Shown: positions 8,375 to 19,288 of the stretch, piece by piece | How the letters are laid out: each line of letters begins with the position of its first letter | Numbering within the stretch: the stretch's first letter is position 1 | From: Paenibacillus daejeonensis DSM 15491 | Lineage (GTDB): Bacteria > Bacillota > Bacilli > Paenibacillales > Paenibacillaceae | NCBI RefSeq assembly: GCF_000378385.1 | Contig: NZ_KB899670.1 | Coordinates: 62,001 to 126,000, forward strand | DNA: 64,000 nucleotides | Direction: 5' to 3' | Position numbers and translations under genes: made by a program | The notes under the pieces: generated by a model | The model's input: only the letters and a program-made list of their open reading frames with translations | Database searches by the model: none | Told to the model about the DNA's origin: nothing

Positions 8375-8387
8375 GCGGGCAGCTCCT

Positions 8388-8420
8388 TTATTAAAATAGT
8401 TTTAATAAGTGTTTTATTAA
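8388..8420. promoter_or_regulatory. Candidate ROK-regulator operator, overlapping AT-rich palindromes
   Basis: TTATTAAAA-TAG-TTTTAATAA (8388-8408) is a perfect 9-bp inverted repeat. Its right arm is reused in a second inverted repeat, TTAATAA-5 nt-TTATTAA (8402-8420). The pair abuts the ribosome site of the ROK gene on the minus strand. AT-rich palindromes of this kind are typical of XylR/NagC-type operators. Binding by this ROK protein is inferred from position only. Confidence 0.55.
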
Positions 8421-8468
8421 TTAGACTATACGCCGCCAATCCATTGATGTCAATCACTTCTGAAGACC

Positions 8469-8492
8469 AAAAAAGCGCCGTTACCGGCGCTC
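8469..8492 (-). terminator. Terminator of ada operon, overlapping the stop codon
   Basis: On the minus strand AGCGCCGGTAACGGCGCT is followed by six T. The TAA stop of the methyltransferase gene (8481-8483) lies in the hairpin loop, so the last codons are part of the terminator stem. Confidence 0.75.
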
Positions 8493-8993
8493 CAGCTCGA
8501 GCAGTAGAGACTTCATTTCCAAACCGCCGCGAAACCCGGTCAAGGCGCCATCCTTGCCGATGACCCGGTGACAGGGGATGTAGAGCATGACAGGATTGGC
8601 ACCAATTGCTGCACCGACAGCACGGACGGCGGCGGGCCGACCGATCTGCTGGGCAATTTCGCTATAGGTTCGAGTCACGCCATAAGGAATTTCCCGGAGC
8701 GCTTCCCACACTGCCTGCTGAAATGGCGTTCCGCGATACGCCACCGGCAGATCCCAAACGGTGGTTTCCCCAGACAGATACTGCGTTACCTCTTGAACGT
8801 AAGGACGCAAGCGCTCACGGTCCTGCAGCAAGGGCTCGTTAGGCCGCCTGGCAGCCGCCCAGGCAGACAGCTCTTCAAAAGCTCCATTCAGCGACCCCAC
8901 AAAACAAAGCCCGCTCTCCTCAGCTGCCAGGTAAAGCCGCCAATTTTTATATTCTAATAGGTCCCAATATACGGGGTGTTGTGTATTATTCAT
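8481..8993 (-). CDS. Methylated-DNA--protein-cysteine methyltransferase (Ogt/AdaB type)
   Basis: 170 residues. The active site is IPCHRVIGKDG, with the acceptor Cys at 141. The helix-turn-helix that flips the base is near RTYSEIAQQIGRPAAVRAVG (about 108-127). It transfers the alkyl group from O6-methylguanine or O4-methylthymine to itself in a suicide reaction. The start overlaps the end of the upstream AdaA gene by 8 nt, giving an AdaA-AdaB operon like that of Bacillus. Ada-phosphotriester sensing by AdaA probably induces it. Confidence 0.92.
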   Translation of the reverse strand: MNNTQHPVYWDLLEYKNWRLYLAAEESGLCFVGSLNGAFEELSAWAAARRPNEPLLQDRERLRPYVQEVTQYLSGETTVWDLPVAYRGTPFQQAVWEALREIPYGVTRTYSEIAQQIGRPAAVRAVGAAIGANPVMLYIPCHRVIGKDGALTGFRGGLEMKSLLLELERR

Positions 8994-9564
8994 TCGTTAC
9001 CGCCTCCTGTGCGTGCACGCCATTATCCTGTCGGTACCGGGCCGGCGTACTCCCGGTCATTCGTTTGAAGAGTGTAATGAAGTAAGGAAGATTGCTCAGA
9101 CCAAGCTCCTGACCGATTGCTCTGACCGATAGCGTCGAGCAACGTAATAGCTCCTGTGCGCGGCTGATCCGTAGCTGCTGCAGATAGGCCGTCGGGGTGA
9201 TCCCCATGATCCGTTTGAAGGTGCGCTGCAAATGATAAGGACTGCCGTGGCAGGCTTCAGCCAGCCGGTGTAGTGTCAGCTCCTCGGCATAATGTCTGTC
9301 CATATAGGCTGCAGCGCGGGAAATCCAGGCTTCTTCGGGGAGCTTGTGCTCGTGGGGCAGGCACCGTTTGCAGGGGCGGTAGCCCTCGCGCTGGGCTGCG
9401 GCAATTGTATCATAGAACTGGACATGCGCTCGCTTGGGAGGTCTGGATTTGCAAGAGGGTCGGCAAAAAATACCGGTCGTCCGCACCGCATACCAGAATC
9501 GTCCGTCGTGACTTGCATCATTATTGAGGACGGCCTGCCATTGCAGTTCCTCGTCAATTTCCAT
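8986..9564 (-). CDS. adaA: AdaA-type methylphosphotriester acceptor and AraC-family activator
   Basis: 192 residues from the ATG at 9564, preferred over an upstream ATG (9594) because GAGGAGGAGGT precedes it. The N-terminal Ada zinc domain has cysteines 34, 38, 65 and 68 (FCRPSC and PCKRC); Cys 34 corresponds to the acceptor cysteine. A C-terminal AraC domain with two helix-turn-helix units follows (AEELTLHRLAEACHGSPYHL and SVRAIGQELGLSNLPYF). Methylation of the acceptor converts the protein to an activator of the adaptive response. It diverges from the alkA-type glycosylase, so one intergenic region can control the whole repair set. Confidence 0.92.
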   Translation of the reverse strand: MEIDEELQWQAVLNNDASHDGRFWYAVRTTGIFCRPSCKSRPPKRAHVQFYDTIAAAQREGYRPCKRCLPHEHKLPEEAWISRAAAYMDRHYAEELTLHRLAEACHGSPYHLQRTFKRIMGITPTAYLQQLRISRAQELLRCSTLSVRAIGQELGLSNLPYFITLFKRMTGSTPARYRQDNGVHAQEAVTNE

Positions 9565-9709
9565 CCTAGTGACCTCCTCCTCTCCGTAGCTCAAGTATAC
9601 CTCTGTAGAAACGAGAATGATACGTTCGGAAGATGGAAGCGCAAGATAACGAAAGTGCCATCAGGCGAAAGTATGGTATAACTGAGATAAGGAAAAGGAG
9701 GGGATGGCC

Positions 9710-10606
9710 GTGCAACTGAGTTTGCCTGTGCCGGAGCTTTTCAGTTTCGCGCAGAACCTGAGCTATCTGGAACGCTCGCCTCTGGAAATCCTGTATACTG
9801 TACAGAATGGCAAAGTGTACAGGGCCATTGACGCGGAAGGGACGGCATTAGTCGTTGAAATCGGGATGGCGGCGGATGATTCAGCGCTGCTGGTACGCTT
9901 CCTTGGAGACGGGCCGCCACCGGGAGCAGCTGTTAGGGCAGCGGCTACCCGATATGTGAGGCGGTGGTTCGACCTGGATACGGATTTGCGCCCCTTTGAT
10001 GAGATGGCTCAAAAAGATACTTTGCTTCAGGAACCAGCCCGTCTGTACCGGGGCTTGCGGATTGCAGGAATCCCCGATTTGTTCGAGGCGATTAGCTGGG
10101 GCATCCTCGGTCAGCAGATCAATTTGCCCTTTGCCTATACGCTGAAGCGCAGATTAATAGAGCAGTATGGACGGCGGCTGGAGGCCGGTAATCAGAGCTA
10201 CGCTATGTTTCCAACTCCGGAACGGATCGCGGGGCTAAGCGTTGAGGAGCTGAGACCGCTACAGCTGTCTAGTCGCAAGAGTGAATACCTCATCCATGTC
10301 GCCCAGTTGATTGGACGGGGGGAGTTGAGCCGGGAAGGGTTGCTCGCAGAGGGGGATTTGGCGCGGATGGAGCAGGCGCTGGTCCGGATTCGGGGGATTG
10401 GCCCATGGACGGCCAACTATGTATTGATGCGTTGTCTGCAAATGCCGACGGCTTTTCCCATCGCCGATGTGGGGCTGCACCTGGCACTCAAGCAGGCGCT
10501 GGGCTGGGACCGCAAGCCGACGATTCCTGAGATCCGGGAGCTGGCGGGCGGCTGGTCCGGCTGGGAGGCGTACGCGACTTTTTATATGTGGCGGTTGCTC
10601 TATTAG
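9710..10606 (+). CDS. alkA: DNA-3-methyladenine glycosylase II (AlkA family)
   Basis: The GTG at 9710 is preferred since AGGAGG ends about 8 nt upstream; an ATG at 9704 is too close to it. 298 residues with an N-terminal mixed domain, then the helix-hairpin-helix glycosylase core: ISWGILGQQINLPFA, the HhH segment VRIRGIGPWTANYV, and the catalytic Asp in FPIADVGLHLALK. It removes alkylated bases to start base excision repair. It diverges from adaA/adaB, the classical partners of the response to methylating agents, which supports the assignment. Confidence 0.9.
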   Translation: MQLSLPVPELFSFAQNLSYLERSPLEILYTVQNGKVYRAIDAEGTALVVEIGMAADDSALLVRFLGDGPPPGAAVRAAATRYVRRWFDLDTDLRPFDEMAQKDTLLQEPARLYRGLRIAGIPDLFEAISWGILGQQINLPFAYTLKRRLIEQYGRRLEAGNQSYAMFPTPERIAGLSVEELRPLQLSSRKSEYLIHVAQLIGRGELSREGLLAEGDLARMEQALVRIRGIGPWTANYVLMRCLQMPTAFPIADVGLHLALKQALGWDRKPTIPEIRELAGGWSGWEAYATFYMWRLLY

Positions 10607-10698
10607 TTTCGGATGGAAGGTTAATGGGGTGGATAGTTAATTAGATGGATGGTTAAGGGACGAATTTCAGCACGAGGACAGCAGAGGAGACTTGAAGA

Positions 10699-11331
10699 AT
10701 GACAGAGCAACAAGGGATGCAAAGCAAGTACAAGTGGGGGTTCTTCCTGGGAGGCATCGGCATACTCAGTCTGGGCATTGCGCTGACGATTGTTAGCGGC
10801 CTGGGTGTGTCGCCGTTTGATGCGGCATTGGTCGGACTGACACGGAGCGTAGGCCTGACCGTGGGCAGTTGGGAGATTATTATTGCGTTTGTGCTGATTT
10901 TTTTCAATGCGCTGTTGGGGCGCCATCGGCCGGACTTTGCCGGATTGGGCACCGCATTGGTGACCGGGCTTGGCATAGACGGGTGGCTGTTGGCCCTAAG
11001 GCATGTCGAGCCGACATTGCTGGGACAGCAGCTGGCGGGATTTGGTGTGGGCCTGCTCTGTATCGGTTTTGGCACGGCATTGTATCTGTATACACGGATT
11101 GCGCCGATCCCGGTGGACCGACTGATGCTGGTACTGCGCCAGCGCGCCCGGATGACGCTGGGTGTCGCGCGGACATTGATCTACCTGGTATTCCTCGGAT
11201 TGGCGCTGCTGCTTGGCGGCCCAATTGGAATCGGCACCGTGCTGTCAGTCTGTCTCGGCGGCCTGATTCTGGCCTGGATGGCCCGGTCCGTCGAACGGAT
11301 GGCGCCGTCTAGCGAGCCAGCACGTTCATAA
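10699..11331 (+). CDS. YczE/YyaS/YitT family membrane protein
   Basis: 210 residues with about five hydrophobic segments; the first carries IVSGLGVSPFDAALVGL, characteristic of YczE-like proteins. B. subtilis YczE is linked to bacillaene/surfactin production, but the biochemical role of the family is not established. AGAGGAG precedes the ATG. It is a single gene, 92 nt after alkA with no clear terminator in between, so read-through from alkA is possible. A 51-bp repeat array follows within 12 nt of its stop. Confidence 0.7.
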   Translation: MTEQQGMQSKYKWGFFLGGIGILSLGIALTIVSGLGVSPFDAALVGLTRSVGLTVGSWEIIIAFVLIFFNALLGRHRPDFAGLGTALVTGLGIDGWLLALRHVEPTLLGQQLAGFGVGLLCIGFGTALYLYTRIAPIPVDRLMLVLRQRARMTLGVARTLIYLVFLGLALLLGGPIGIGTVLSVCLGGLILAWMARSVERMAPSSEPARS

Positions 11332-11342
11332 CGGCGTGCCCA

Positions 11343-11569
11343 GAGGAAGAAAGGTGTGCTACAGCAGGCGAAAGTCGAGGGTGGCGACAAATAGAGGAAG
11401 AAAGGTGCGCTATAGCAGGCGAAAGTCGAGGGTGGCGGCAAATAGAGGAAGAAAGGTGCGCTACCGCAGGCGAAAGTCGAGGGTGGCAGCAAATAGAGGA
11501 AGAAAGGTGCGCTACCGCAGGCGAAAGTCGAGGGTGGCGGCAAATAGAGGAAGAAAGGTGCGTTGCAGC
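11343..11569. repeat. 51-bp tandem repeat array B (about 4.5 units)
   Basis: Units start at 11343, 11394, 11445, 11496 and 11547 (last one partial), each 51 bp. The core is GAGGAAGAAAGGTGCG, followed by CTAYNGCAGGCGAAAGTCGAG. The core is the same as that of array C at 26050 read on the other strand. The array begins 12 nt after the YczE-like stop and lies before convergent lacZ. The open frames across it are artefacts of the 51-bp period. Confidence 0.9.
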
Positions 11570-11580
11570 GCAACGCACCT
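11556..11580. repeat. Perfect inverted repeat closing array B
   Basis: AGGTGCGTTGC-AGC-GCAACGCACCT is a perfect 11-bp stem with a 3-nt loop. The left arm is the core of the last repeat unit; the right arm is its reverse complement. It abuts the terminator that follows. Confidence 0.85.
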
Positions 11581-11627
11581 AAAAAAGCCGGCCCGACTGA
11601 TTCCAAATCAGTTGGGCCGGCTTTCTG
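11581..11627. terminator. Bidirectional rho-independent terminator between yczE-like gene/array B and lacZ
   Basis: A run of A, then AAGCCGGCCCGACTGATT pairing (one G-T) with AATCAGTTGGGCCGGCTT, then TTCTGC. The 18-bp stem with flanking A and T tracts can serve both the plus-strand unit and lacZ on the minus strand. Confidence 0.85.
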
Positions 11628-11716
11628 CATACTAGGCTAAACTAACTAAGCCGTCAAAGTATCTCCCCACTTGGACGGACCACGAGGCGTCCGCCCAAGC
11701 GCGGAGTAACGTTAGA

Positions 11717-14872
<3,156 letters not shown>

Positions 14873-14993
14873 CTATATTCACAGTATAAAAGGTATCGGC
14901 TAGAGAAGATATAAAAGGATTTTGGGGATGATAGCACAATATTAAGGATTATCCGACAAGTAGCTGGAGACGATTACCCATTTCAAACCTGAC

Positions 14994-15021
14994 TTGACCA
15001 TGGCAGATATCTGTGTATAAT
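14994..15021 (+). promoter_or_regulatory. Sigma-A-type promoter for riboswitch-SMR operon
   Basis: TTGACC (14994-14999), 16 nt, TATAAT (15016-15021). Transcription would start near 15028, just before the riboswitch. Confidence 0.75.
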
Positions 15022-15035
15022 GGAGGGAACGTCAT

Positions 15036-15136
15036 AGGATCACAGTTTTCTAGGGTTCCGCACGCTGCGTGGACTGGACCGAGAGAAAACGGCAGCCGCA
15101 AGGCTGTGACACGGAGGGATAAAAGCCCGGGAGATA
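15036..15136 (+). ncRNA. Guanidine-I (ykkC class) riboswitch
   Basis: Conserved ykkC elements appear in order: TCTAGGGTTCCG (15049-15060), GGACTGGACCGAGAGAAAAC (15071-15090), ACACGGAGGGATAAAAGCCC (15110-15128) and GGGAGA. The 3' part of the aptamer (GGGATAAAAGCCCGGGAGA) is also the 5' arm of a terminator stem, giving the expected ligand-off termination switch. Guanidinium binding would allow read-through into the SMR genes, which are the standard targets of this class. A covariance search against the Rfam guanidine-I (ykkC-yxkD) model would confirm this. Confidence 0.92.
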
Positions 15137-15170
15137 GACTGCGCCAGCAGTTTATATCCCGGGCTTTTGC
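15121..15170 (+). terminator. Riboswitch-controlled terminator
   Basis: AAAAGCCCGGGAGATA (15121-15136) pairs almost perfectly with TATATCCCGGGCTTTT (15153-15168), with a smaller hairpin (ACTGC/GCAGT) inside the loop. The 5' arm overlaps the aptamer's conserved 3' end, so aptamer folding and terminator folding exclude each other. Confidence 0.85.
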
Positions 15171-15258
15171 TATGGTTACGGGAGAAGGCTGGCAGCAGTG
15201 GCGTTGACGTATGCCGGGAGAGTTCCCGGGGAAAATAAACCAAGGAGCGTGAGGAAGG

Positions 15259-15609
15259 ATGAGCAAGAGCTGGCTGATGGTCATCATCGCAGCAGTATTT
15301 GAAGTCGGATGGGTGATAGGTTTGAAGCATGCGACGGGTTGGCTGGAGTGGGGAGCGACGGTAATCGCCATTATTGTCAGCTTTACGCTGATGATTGCAG
15401 CTTCGCGGGCGTTACCGGTTGGTACAGTCTACGCCGTTTTTGTGGGATTAGGAACAGCTGGTACAGTAATGGCGGAGATCATTCTGTTCGGTGGACAGGC
15501 GGAGCTGGGCAAACTGGCGATGATCGGATTGCTTCTGATTGGCGTCATTGGACTGAAGCTGGTAAGCCATGAGAAGCCTGAAGAGATTGTGGAGGTGGAT
15601 CACGCATGA
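15259..15609 (+). CDS. SMR family guanidinium exporter subunit (YkkC-like)
   Basis: 116 residues, four transmembrane helices and the conserved proton/substrate Glu at 15 in helix 1 ([14 protein letters not shown]). The segment [15 protein letters not shown] is the SMR helix-3 motif. Some 13 charged residues extend the C-terminus. SMR proteins under guanidine riboswitches export guanidinium ions in exchange for protons. It overlaps the second SMR gene by 4 nt, as in YkkC/YkkD heterodimers. The riboswitch upstream makes guanidinium, rather than broad drug export, the likely substrate. Confidence 0.9.
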   Translation: MSKSWLMVIIAAVFEVGWVIGLKHATGWLEWGATVIAIIVSFTLMIAASRALPVGTVYAVFVGLGTAGTVMAEIILFGGQAELGKLAMIGLLLIGVIGLKLVSHEKPEEIVEVDHA

Positions 15610-15920
15610 GCTGGATTGCGCTAATACTGGCAGGGTTATGTGAAATGGCAGGCGTCCTCATGATCAACAAATTTAATCATCAGCGTTCGTTGGCAGCTTT
15701 GGCCCAGCTTATTTTGGCATTTGGTCTCAGCTTCCTCCTGCTTGCTTATGCCATGGAGCATTTGCCGATGGGTACAGCCTATGCGGTGTGGACCGGGATC
15801 GGGGCATCGGGGGGCGCGGTGCTGGGAATGATCTTTTATGGGGAGCCGCGGCAGGCCTTGCGGATCTTCTTTATCGGATTGGTATTGGCTTCGGCGGTCG
15901 GATTGAAATTAGTCAGTTAG
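15606..15920 (+). CDS. SMR family guanidinium exporter subunit (YkkD-like)
   Basis: 104 residues with four transmembrane helices, Glu 13 in helix 1 ([14 protein letters not shown]) and the helix-3 motif [15 protein letters not shown]. The start overlaps the first SMR gene (ATGA). The two subunits differ in sequence and tail, which fits an antiparallel heterodimer. Expression would be controlled by the guanidine-I riboswitch upstream of the first subunit. Confidence 0.9.
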   Translation: MSWIALILAGLCEMAGVLMINKFNHQRSLAALAQLILAFGLSFLLLAYAMEHLPMGTAYAVWTGIGASGGAVLGMIFYGEPRQALRIFFIGLVLASAVGLKLVS

Positions 15921-15937
15921 CGGGAAACAGCATCCAG

Positions 15938-15984
15938 TTGCATTGTTATCTTAAAGGTCTTATAATACTGAATGAACGTTCAGT
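15938..15984 (+). promoter_or_regulatory. MATE/TetR operon promoter with TetR-type operator
   Basis: TTGCAT (15938-15943), 17 nt, TATAAT (15961-15966), immediately followed by ACTGAATGAACGTTCAGT (15967-15984). This operator contains two nested inverted repeats: ACTGAA/TTCAGT and the perfect TGAACGTTCA. It covers the predicted start site, so a bound repressor would block initiation. The TetR gene downstream in the same operon is the likely repressor. Confidence 0.8.
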
Positions 15985-16014
15985 ATAAATAATAATAGGA
16001 CAGGTGCAATCATC

Positions 16015-17376
16015 ATGGAATCACAAAAAATGTTGAACCCGTTAGAAAATCAGTCCGTTGGACGCGCGTTTCTGCGCTATCTCATTCCATCGCTGCTAGG
16101 CATGCTTCTCGTCGCAGTCAATATTGTCGTCGATGGCATCATGGTCGGGAACAAGCTTGGTGCTGAGGCGCTGGCAGGAATCGGCATTGCCAGTCCGGTG
16201 TATACCCTGCTGATTGCCATGTCACTATGGCTCGGTATCGGCGGCGCGACACTATACTCTCAGGCCATGGGTGCCCGAGATACGGACAAGGCGAAACGGA
16301 TATTTGCGCAGTCGCTTACGGTGATCTTCTCAGTGACTCTGATCATCGGGGTGACGGCTTTTATTTTCCGGGAGCCGCTCGTTTATGGTCTCGGGGCCAA
16401 TAGTGACACCTACCCGCATGCGATGGCTTATATTACAGTCATGCTGCTGCTAGGTTTTGTGTTCACGGTAGAGAATGCGCTCAGCATTTTCGTACGCAAC
16501 GACGGCAATCCCAACCTGGCGATGGCGGCGCAGATCACATTTGCGCTCTCCAACATCGGCATTAACTATATTGTTCTCTATGTGCTCGATCTCGGTGTGG
16601 CGGGCGTAGCGACAGGTACAATCATTGCAGCCTCGCTCGGCTTGCTTGTGTTATTGACGCACTTTACACGGAAAGCCAATAATCTGCATTTACGCCGTTT
16701 CAAATGGGACCGCGTCCTGTTCGTATCTGCTGTGATCATCGGTTTTCCAAGCTTTCTGGCGGAGGTCGGCATCTCCGTGTTCACGATCTCGCACAACTTG
16801 TCTCTTGAGCATTTGGCCGGCACATCAGGTGTAGCGGCTTTCTCGATCATTAACTATACGCATAGTGTTGTCCTGCTAACCTTTCTGGGCATGGGCTCGG
16901 CCATCCAACCATTGGTGAGCTACTATCATGGTGCGCGCCAAGAGGAGCGTAAACGACAGACCCTCCGGATCGCACTCTGGACCGCAGCGGGGGCAGGCGT
17001 GGCGTTACTGGTATTTATTCAGCTGTTCACGCCTTGGATCGTCGGTATCTTCGGTGACTTCACTCCGGCTGTGAAGCAAACAGCCGTGGATGGCTTTCAG
17101 ATATTCGTATTCGCCTACGCGTTCATGGGCATGAACTTTGTCATGATGACCTACTTTCAGTCGGTCGACCATGTGCGGATGGCGGTCTGGATTACAGCAG
17201 CGCGGGAAATTATCATCATGCTGCTGTTCCTGCTCATTTTGCCACCTTGGCTCGGCATTACCGGGGTCTGGCTGGCGGTCCCGCTCTCCGAAGCTATCGT
17301 CTTGCTGACCATCGTGGTGTACTATAGAAAATATGGTGCCATCACAAGTCCTGCCCGGTTGGGAGCGGACCGATGA
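16015..17376 (+). CDS. MATE family efflux transporter
   Basis: 453 residues with 12 predicted transmembrane helices in two homologous halves. Helix 1 carries IPSLLGMLLVAVNIVVDGIMVGNKLGAEALAG, the usual MATE start. Members export cationic drugs using sodium or proton gradients; the substrate here is unknown. The stop overlaps the longest possible TetR reading frame by 4 nt, so the pump and its regulator form one transcript. Confidence 0.88.
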   Translation: MESQKMLNPLENQSVGRAFLRYLIPSLLGMLLVAVNIVVDGIMVGNKLGAEALAGIGIASPVYTLLIAMSLWLGIGGATLYSQAMGARDTDKAKRIFAQSLTVIFSVTLIIGVTAFIFREPLVYGLGANSDTYPHAMAYITVMLLLGFVFTVENALSIFVRNDGNPNLAMAAQITFALSNIGINYIVLYVLDLGVAGVATGTIIAASLGLLVLLTHFTRKANNLHLRRFKWDRVLFVSAVIIGFPSFLAEVGISVFTISHNLSLEHLAGTSGVAAFSIINYTHSVVLLTFLGMGSAIQPLVSYYHGARQEERKRQTLRIALWTAAGAGVALLVFIQLFTPWIVGIFGDFTPAVKQTAVDGFQIFVFAYAFMGMNFVMMTYFQSVDHVRMAVWITAAREIIIMLLFLLILPPWLGITGVWLAVPLSEAIVLLTIVVYYRKYGAITSPARLGADR

Positions 17377-17393
17377 AGCAGGAGGGGAAGACG

Positions 17394-17990
17394 ATGAACA
17401 AAAAACGCCAGCAGAGCGAACAGACCAAGGCCCGGCTGGCCGAGGCAGCTCGGTCGTTATTTGCCCAGAAGGGGTTTAAGGCAACTTCTATTGAAGATAT
17501 CGTAGCGGCGACGGGTTCGAGCAAGGGCAATATTTATTATCACTTTCAGAGTAAAGAAGGGCTGTTCCGCTATTTGCTGGATGAGTGGTATGAGGAGTGG
17601 AGCGAGCAGTGGGACGCTAAGCAAGGCAACTACACGACAGTAGTAGACAAGCTGTACGGGTTGGTCGAACGTCTGGTGGTGGATGATCTCAATCATCCGC
17701 TGAGCAAAGCGATGGACGAATTTCTCTCCACGGAGCTGGAGAGCAACGACGTACAACAGGTAGTGGCCGGCTATATGGACGAGCATCTGCGCTTTAACCG
17801 GGAGCTCCTGCAGGAAGGCATGGACAAGGGGGAGCTGCAGCAGGGGAACGCTGAAGAGCTGGCGATCATTCTCGAAGCCACGTTGATGGGCCTGGCCGAG
17901 ATGGCGAAGCGTCTGCCGCAAGCCGACGCGCTTGTGATGCATCGAAAGGCTATAGAGGTTTTCTTGCAAGGGACGCTGAAGCGCGACTGA
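17394..17990 (+). CDS. TetR family transcriptional regulator
   Basis: 198 residues from the ATG at 17394, chosen because AGGAGGGG precedes it; an ATG at 17373 overlaps the MATE stop and lacks a ribosome site. The N-terminal TetR helix-turn-helix is clear (ARSLFAQKGFKATSIEDIV, SSKGNIYYHFQSKEGLF). The C-terminal ligand domain has no recognised subfamily signature. It probably represses its own operon by binding the palindrome at 15967-15984 and is released by a substrate of the MATE pump (inference from context). Confidence 0.88.
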   Translation: MNKKRQQSEQTKARLAEAARSLFAQKGFKATSIEDIVAATGSSKGNIYYHFQSKEGLFRYLLDEWYEEWSEQWDAKQGNYTTVVDKLYGLVERLVVDDLNHPLSKAMDEFLSTELESNDVQQVVAGYMDEHLRFNRELLQEGMDKGELQQGNAEELAIILEATLMGLAEMAKRLPQADALVMHRKAIEVFLQGTLKRD

Positions 17991-18017
17991 ACGGGGATAG
18001 CGGTAAGAAAGACAAAA

Positions 18018-18055
18018 ACGACGGCGCCAAGGGTCATCCCCTGGCGCCGTCGTTC
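18018..18055. terminator. Bidirectional terminator between TetR and DUF6612 genes
   Basis: ACGACGGCGCCA pairs with TGGCGCCGTCGT around a 12-nt apical region that itself pairs partly. A-tract on the left (AAAAA) and TTCATGTTT on the right, between two convergent genes. Confidence 0.85.
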
Positions 18056-18074
18056 ATGTTTAAAGGTAGAAGAT

Positions 18075-19010
18075 TTATTGAGCTGGCATCTCCGGCATCA
18101 TTTCGTCCATCGAAGGCGCGTTCAGTGCTTCTTCAGGAACGGTGATTTCACCGACTTCGTTGTAGTTGGAGAACGTGCTTTCCGATTTGTTGTTCATTTT
18201 CATCGTCATGCCTTCCTGCTCCATTGTCATCGACATTTCCACGTTCATCGATACAGGCAGGTAGTCGTCTTTACGGACGGTATAAACGATGAGCATTTTT
18301 TCAATACCCATTTGATCCATCAGCTGGTCCATACCACCTGCATCTGCACCGCCGCCCATGCCTTCGAGCATGTTCTTAGACAGTTCTTTCACGTTGTCAC
18401 CAGACACGTCTGCGGTCAGGATGTAGTTGTCGCCTTCTTCCGTAACCGTGGTTTCATTCGTGATGGTCTTGAAGTGCTCCAGTTGGGCTTCTGGGCTTGC
18501 TTGCTGCTGCAGTTGCTCCATCATTGCGCCTTGCTCTGGGCCAGCCATCTTGATCCATTGGCCGGATACCTGCATGTACATGCCCTCAGGAGTCATGTAC
18601 TGGATCATTTCCTGGTTACCGCCAGCTTCAGCCGGCATTTCCATTGTCAGCTCCTGATAAGCAGTAAGAGGGTTTTGGATAATGTCGCTTTTGACCGATG
18701 TTTTCACATTTTGTGTTTCACCGTTCATGTCGATGGTTTGCTCGGAAACCATCTCCATCGTGAAGCTCTCCATACTTGCAGAGGCTGCAGCAATGTTAGT
18801 AATCAGCTCTTCTGCCGTCGGCACATCGCCGGAAGGCTCTTCTGTGGCGTCAGGCTCATTTGTCTCTGTATTCGTAGCATTATCTGTTACATTGTTAGTT
18901 GTTCCGCCAGTCCCCTGTGTATCATTTGTTGTTGCGTTGTTTCCGCCGCCACATGCCGCAAGCACAGTTGCCAGCATCACAATCACCATTACCATAGACC
19001 ATTTTTTCAA
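18075..19010 (-). CDS. DUF6612-type secreted lipoprotein
   Basis: 311 residues. The signal peptide ends in a lipobox (VLAAC, Cys 20), a Thr/Asn-rich linker covers about 21-60, and the rest is a LolA/LppX-like beta-rich domain (ESFTMEMVSEQTIDMNGE, YMTPEGMYMQVSGQWIKM). This matches the DUF6612 proteins common in Bacillales. It is Met-rich. The function is unknown; the fold suggests binding of a lipid or other hydrophobic ligand at the outer face of the membrane. It is a single gene with GGAGGA before the ATG. Confidence 0.75.
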   Translation of the reverse strand: MKKWSMVMVIVMLATVLAACGGGNNATTNDTQGTGGTTNNVTDNATNTETNEPDATEEPSGDVPTAEELITNIAAASASMESFTMEMVSEQTIDMNGETQNVKTSVKSDIIQNPLTAYQELTMEMPAEAGGNQEMIQYMTPEGMYMQVSGQWIKMAGPEQGAMMEQLQQQASPEAQLEHFKTITNETTVTEEGDNYILTADVSGDNVKELSKNMLEGMGGGADAGGMDQLMDQMGIEKMLIVYTVRKDDYLPVSMNVEMSMTMEQEGMTMKMNNKSESTFSNYNEVGEITVPEEALNAPSMDEMMPEMPAQ

Positions 19011-19243
19011 CGTTGTTTCCTCCCACTGGTTTCTCTTTTTTTATTTGGTAAGTAAATTTTGGCTTTCATCTCTCTTCGCCTCGATTTACCAAAACCCGCT
19101 ACGGTTTCTTATTATTCCACGAGTTGACATGGAAGTCATGATAGCAGGGTCACAAAGTTTTGTGCCCTTCGTCTGATGTTTTCTCGCAGAACTAGCACAT
19201 GTATCCATTAACCCGGTTTTTGTTAGGTCAATCATCCCACGAC

Positions 19244-19276
19244 AAAAAATGACTGCTCGCAACAAAGCAGTCATTT
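19244..19276 (-). terminator. Terminator of AraC regulator gene
   Basis: On the minus strand AAATGACTGCT-8 nt-AGCAGTCATTT is followed by more T. It lies just after the AraC gene ending at 19289. The rest of the 278-bp gap to the DUF6612 gene holds only its promoter region. Confidence 0.8.
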
Positions 19277-19288
19277 CGGAGATGGCGA

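Noticed and set aside
11181-11635. Repetitive frames in array B
   Set aside because: Same artefact of a 51-bp period. No start signals, and the array is flanked by a terminator.
15013-15207. Small frame over the riboswitch
   Set aside because: The region is a structured guanidine-I aptamer and terminator; no coding signal.
18078-19055. Long antisense frame opposite the DUF6612 lipoprotein gene
   Set aside because: His/Cys/Phe-rich composition is a shadow of the sense codons; the sense strand has a signal peptide, lipobox and ribosome site.
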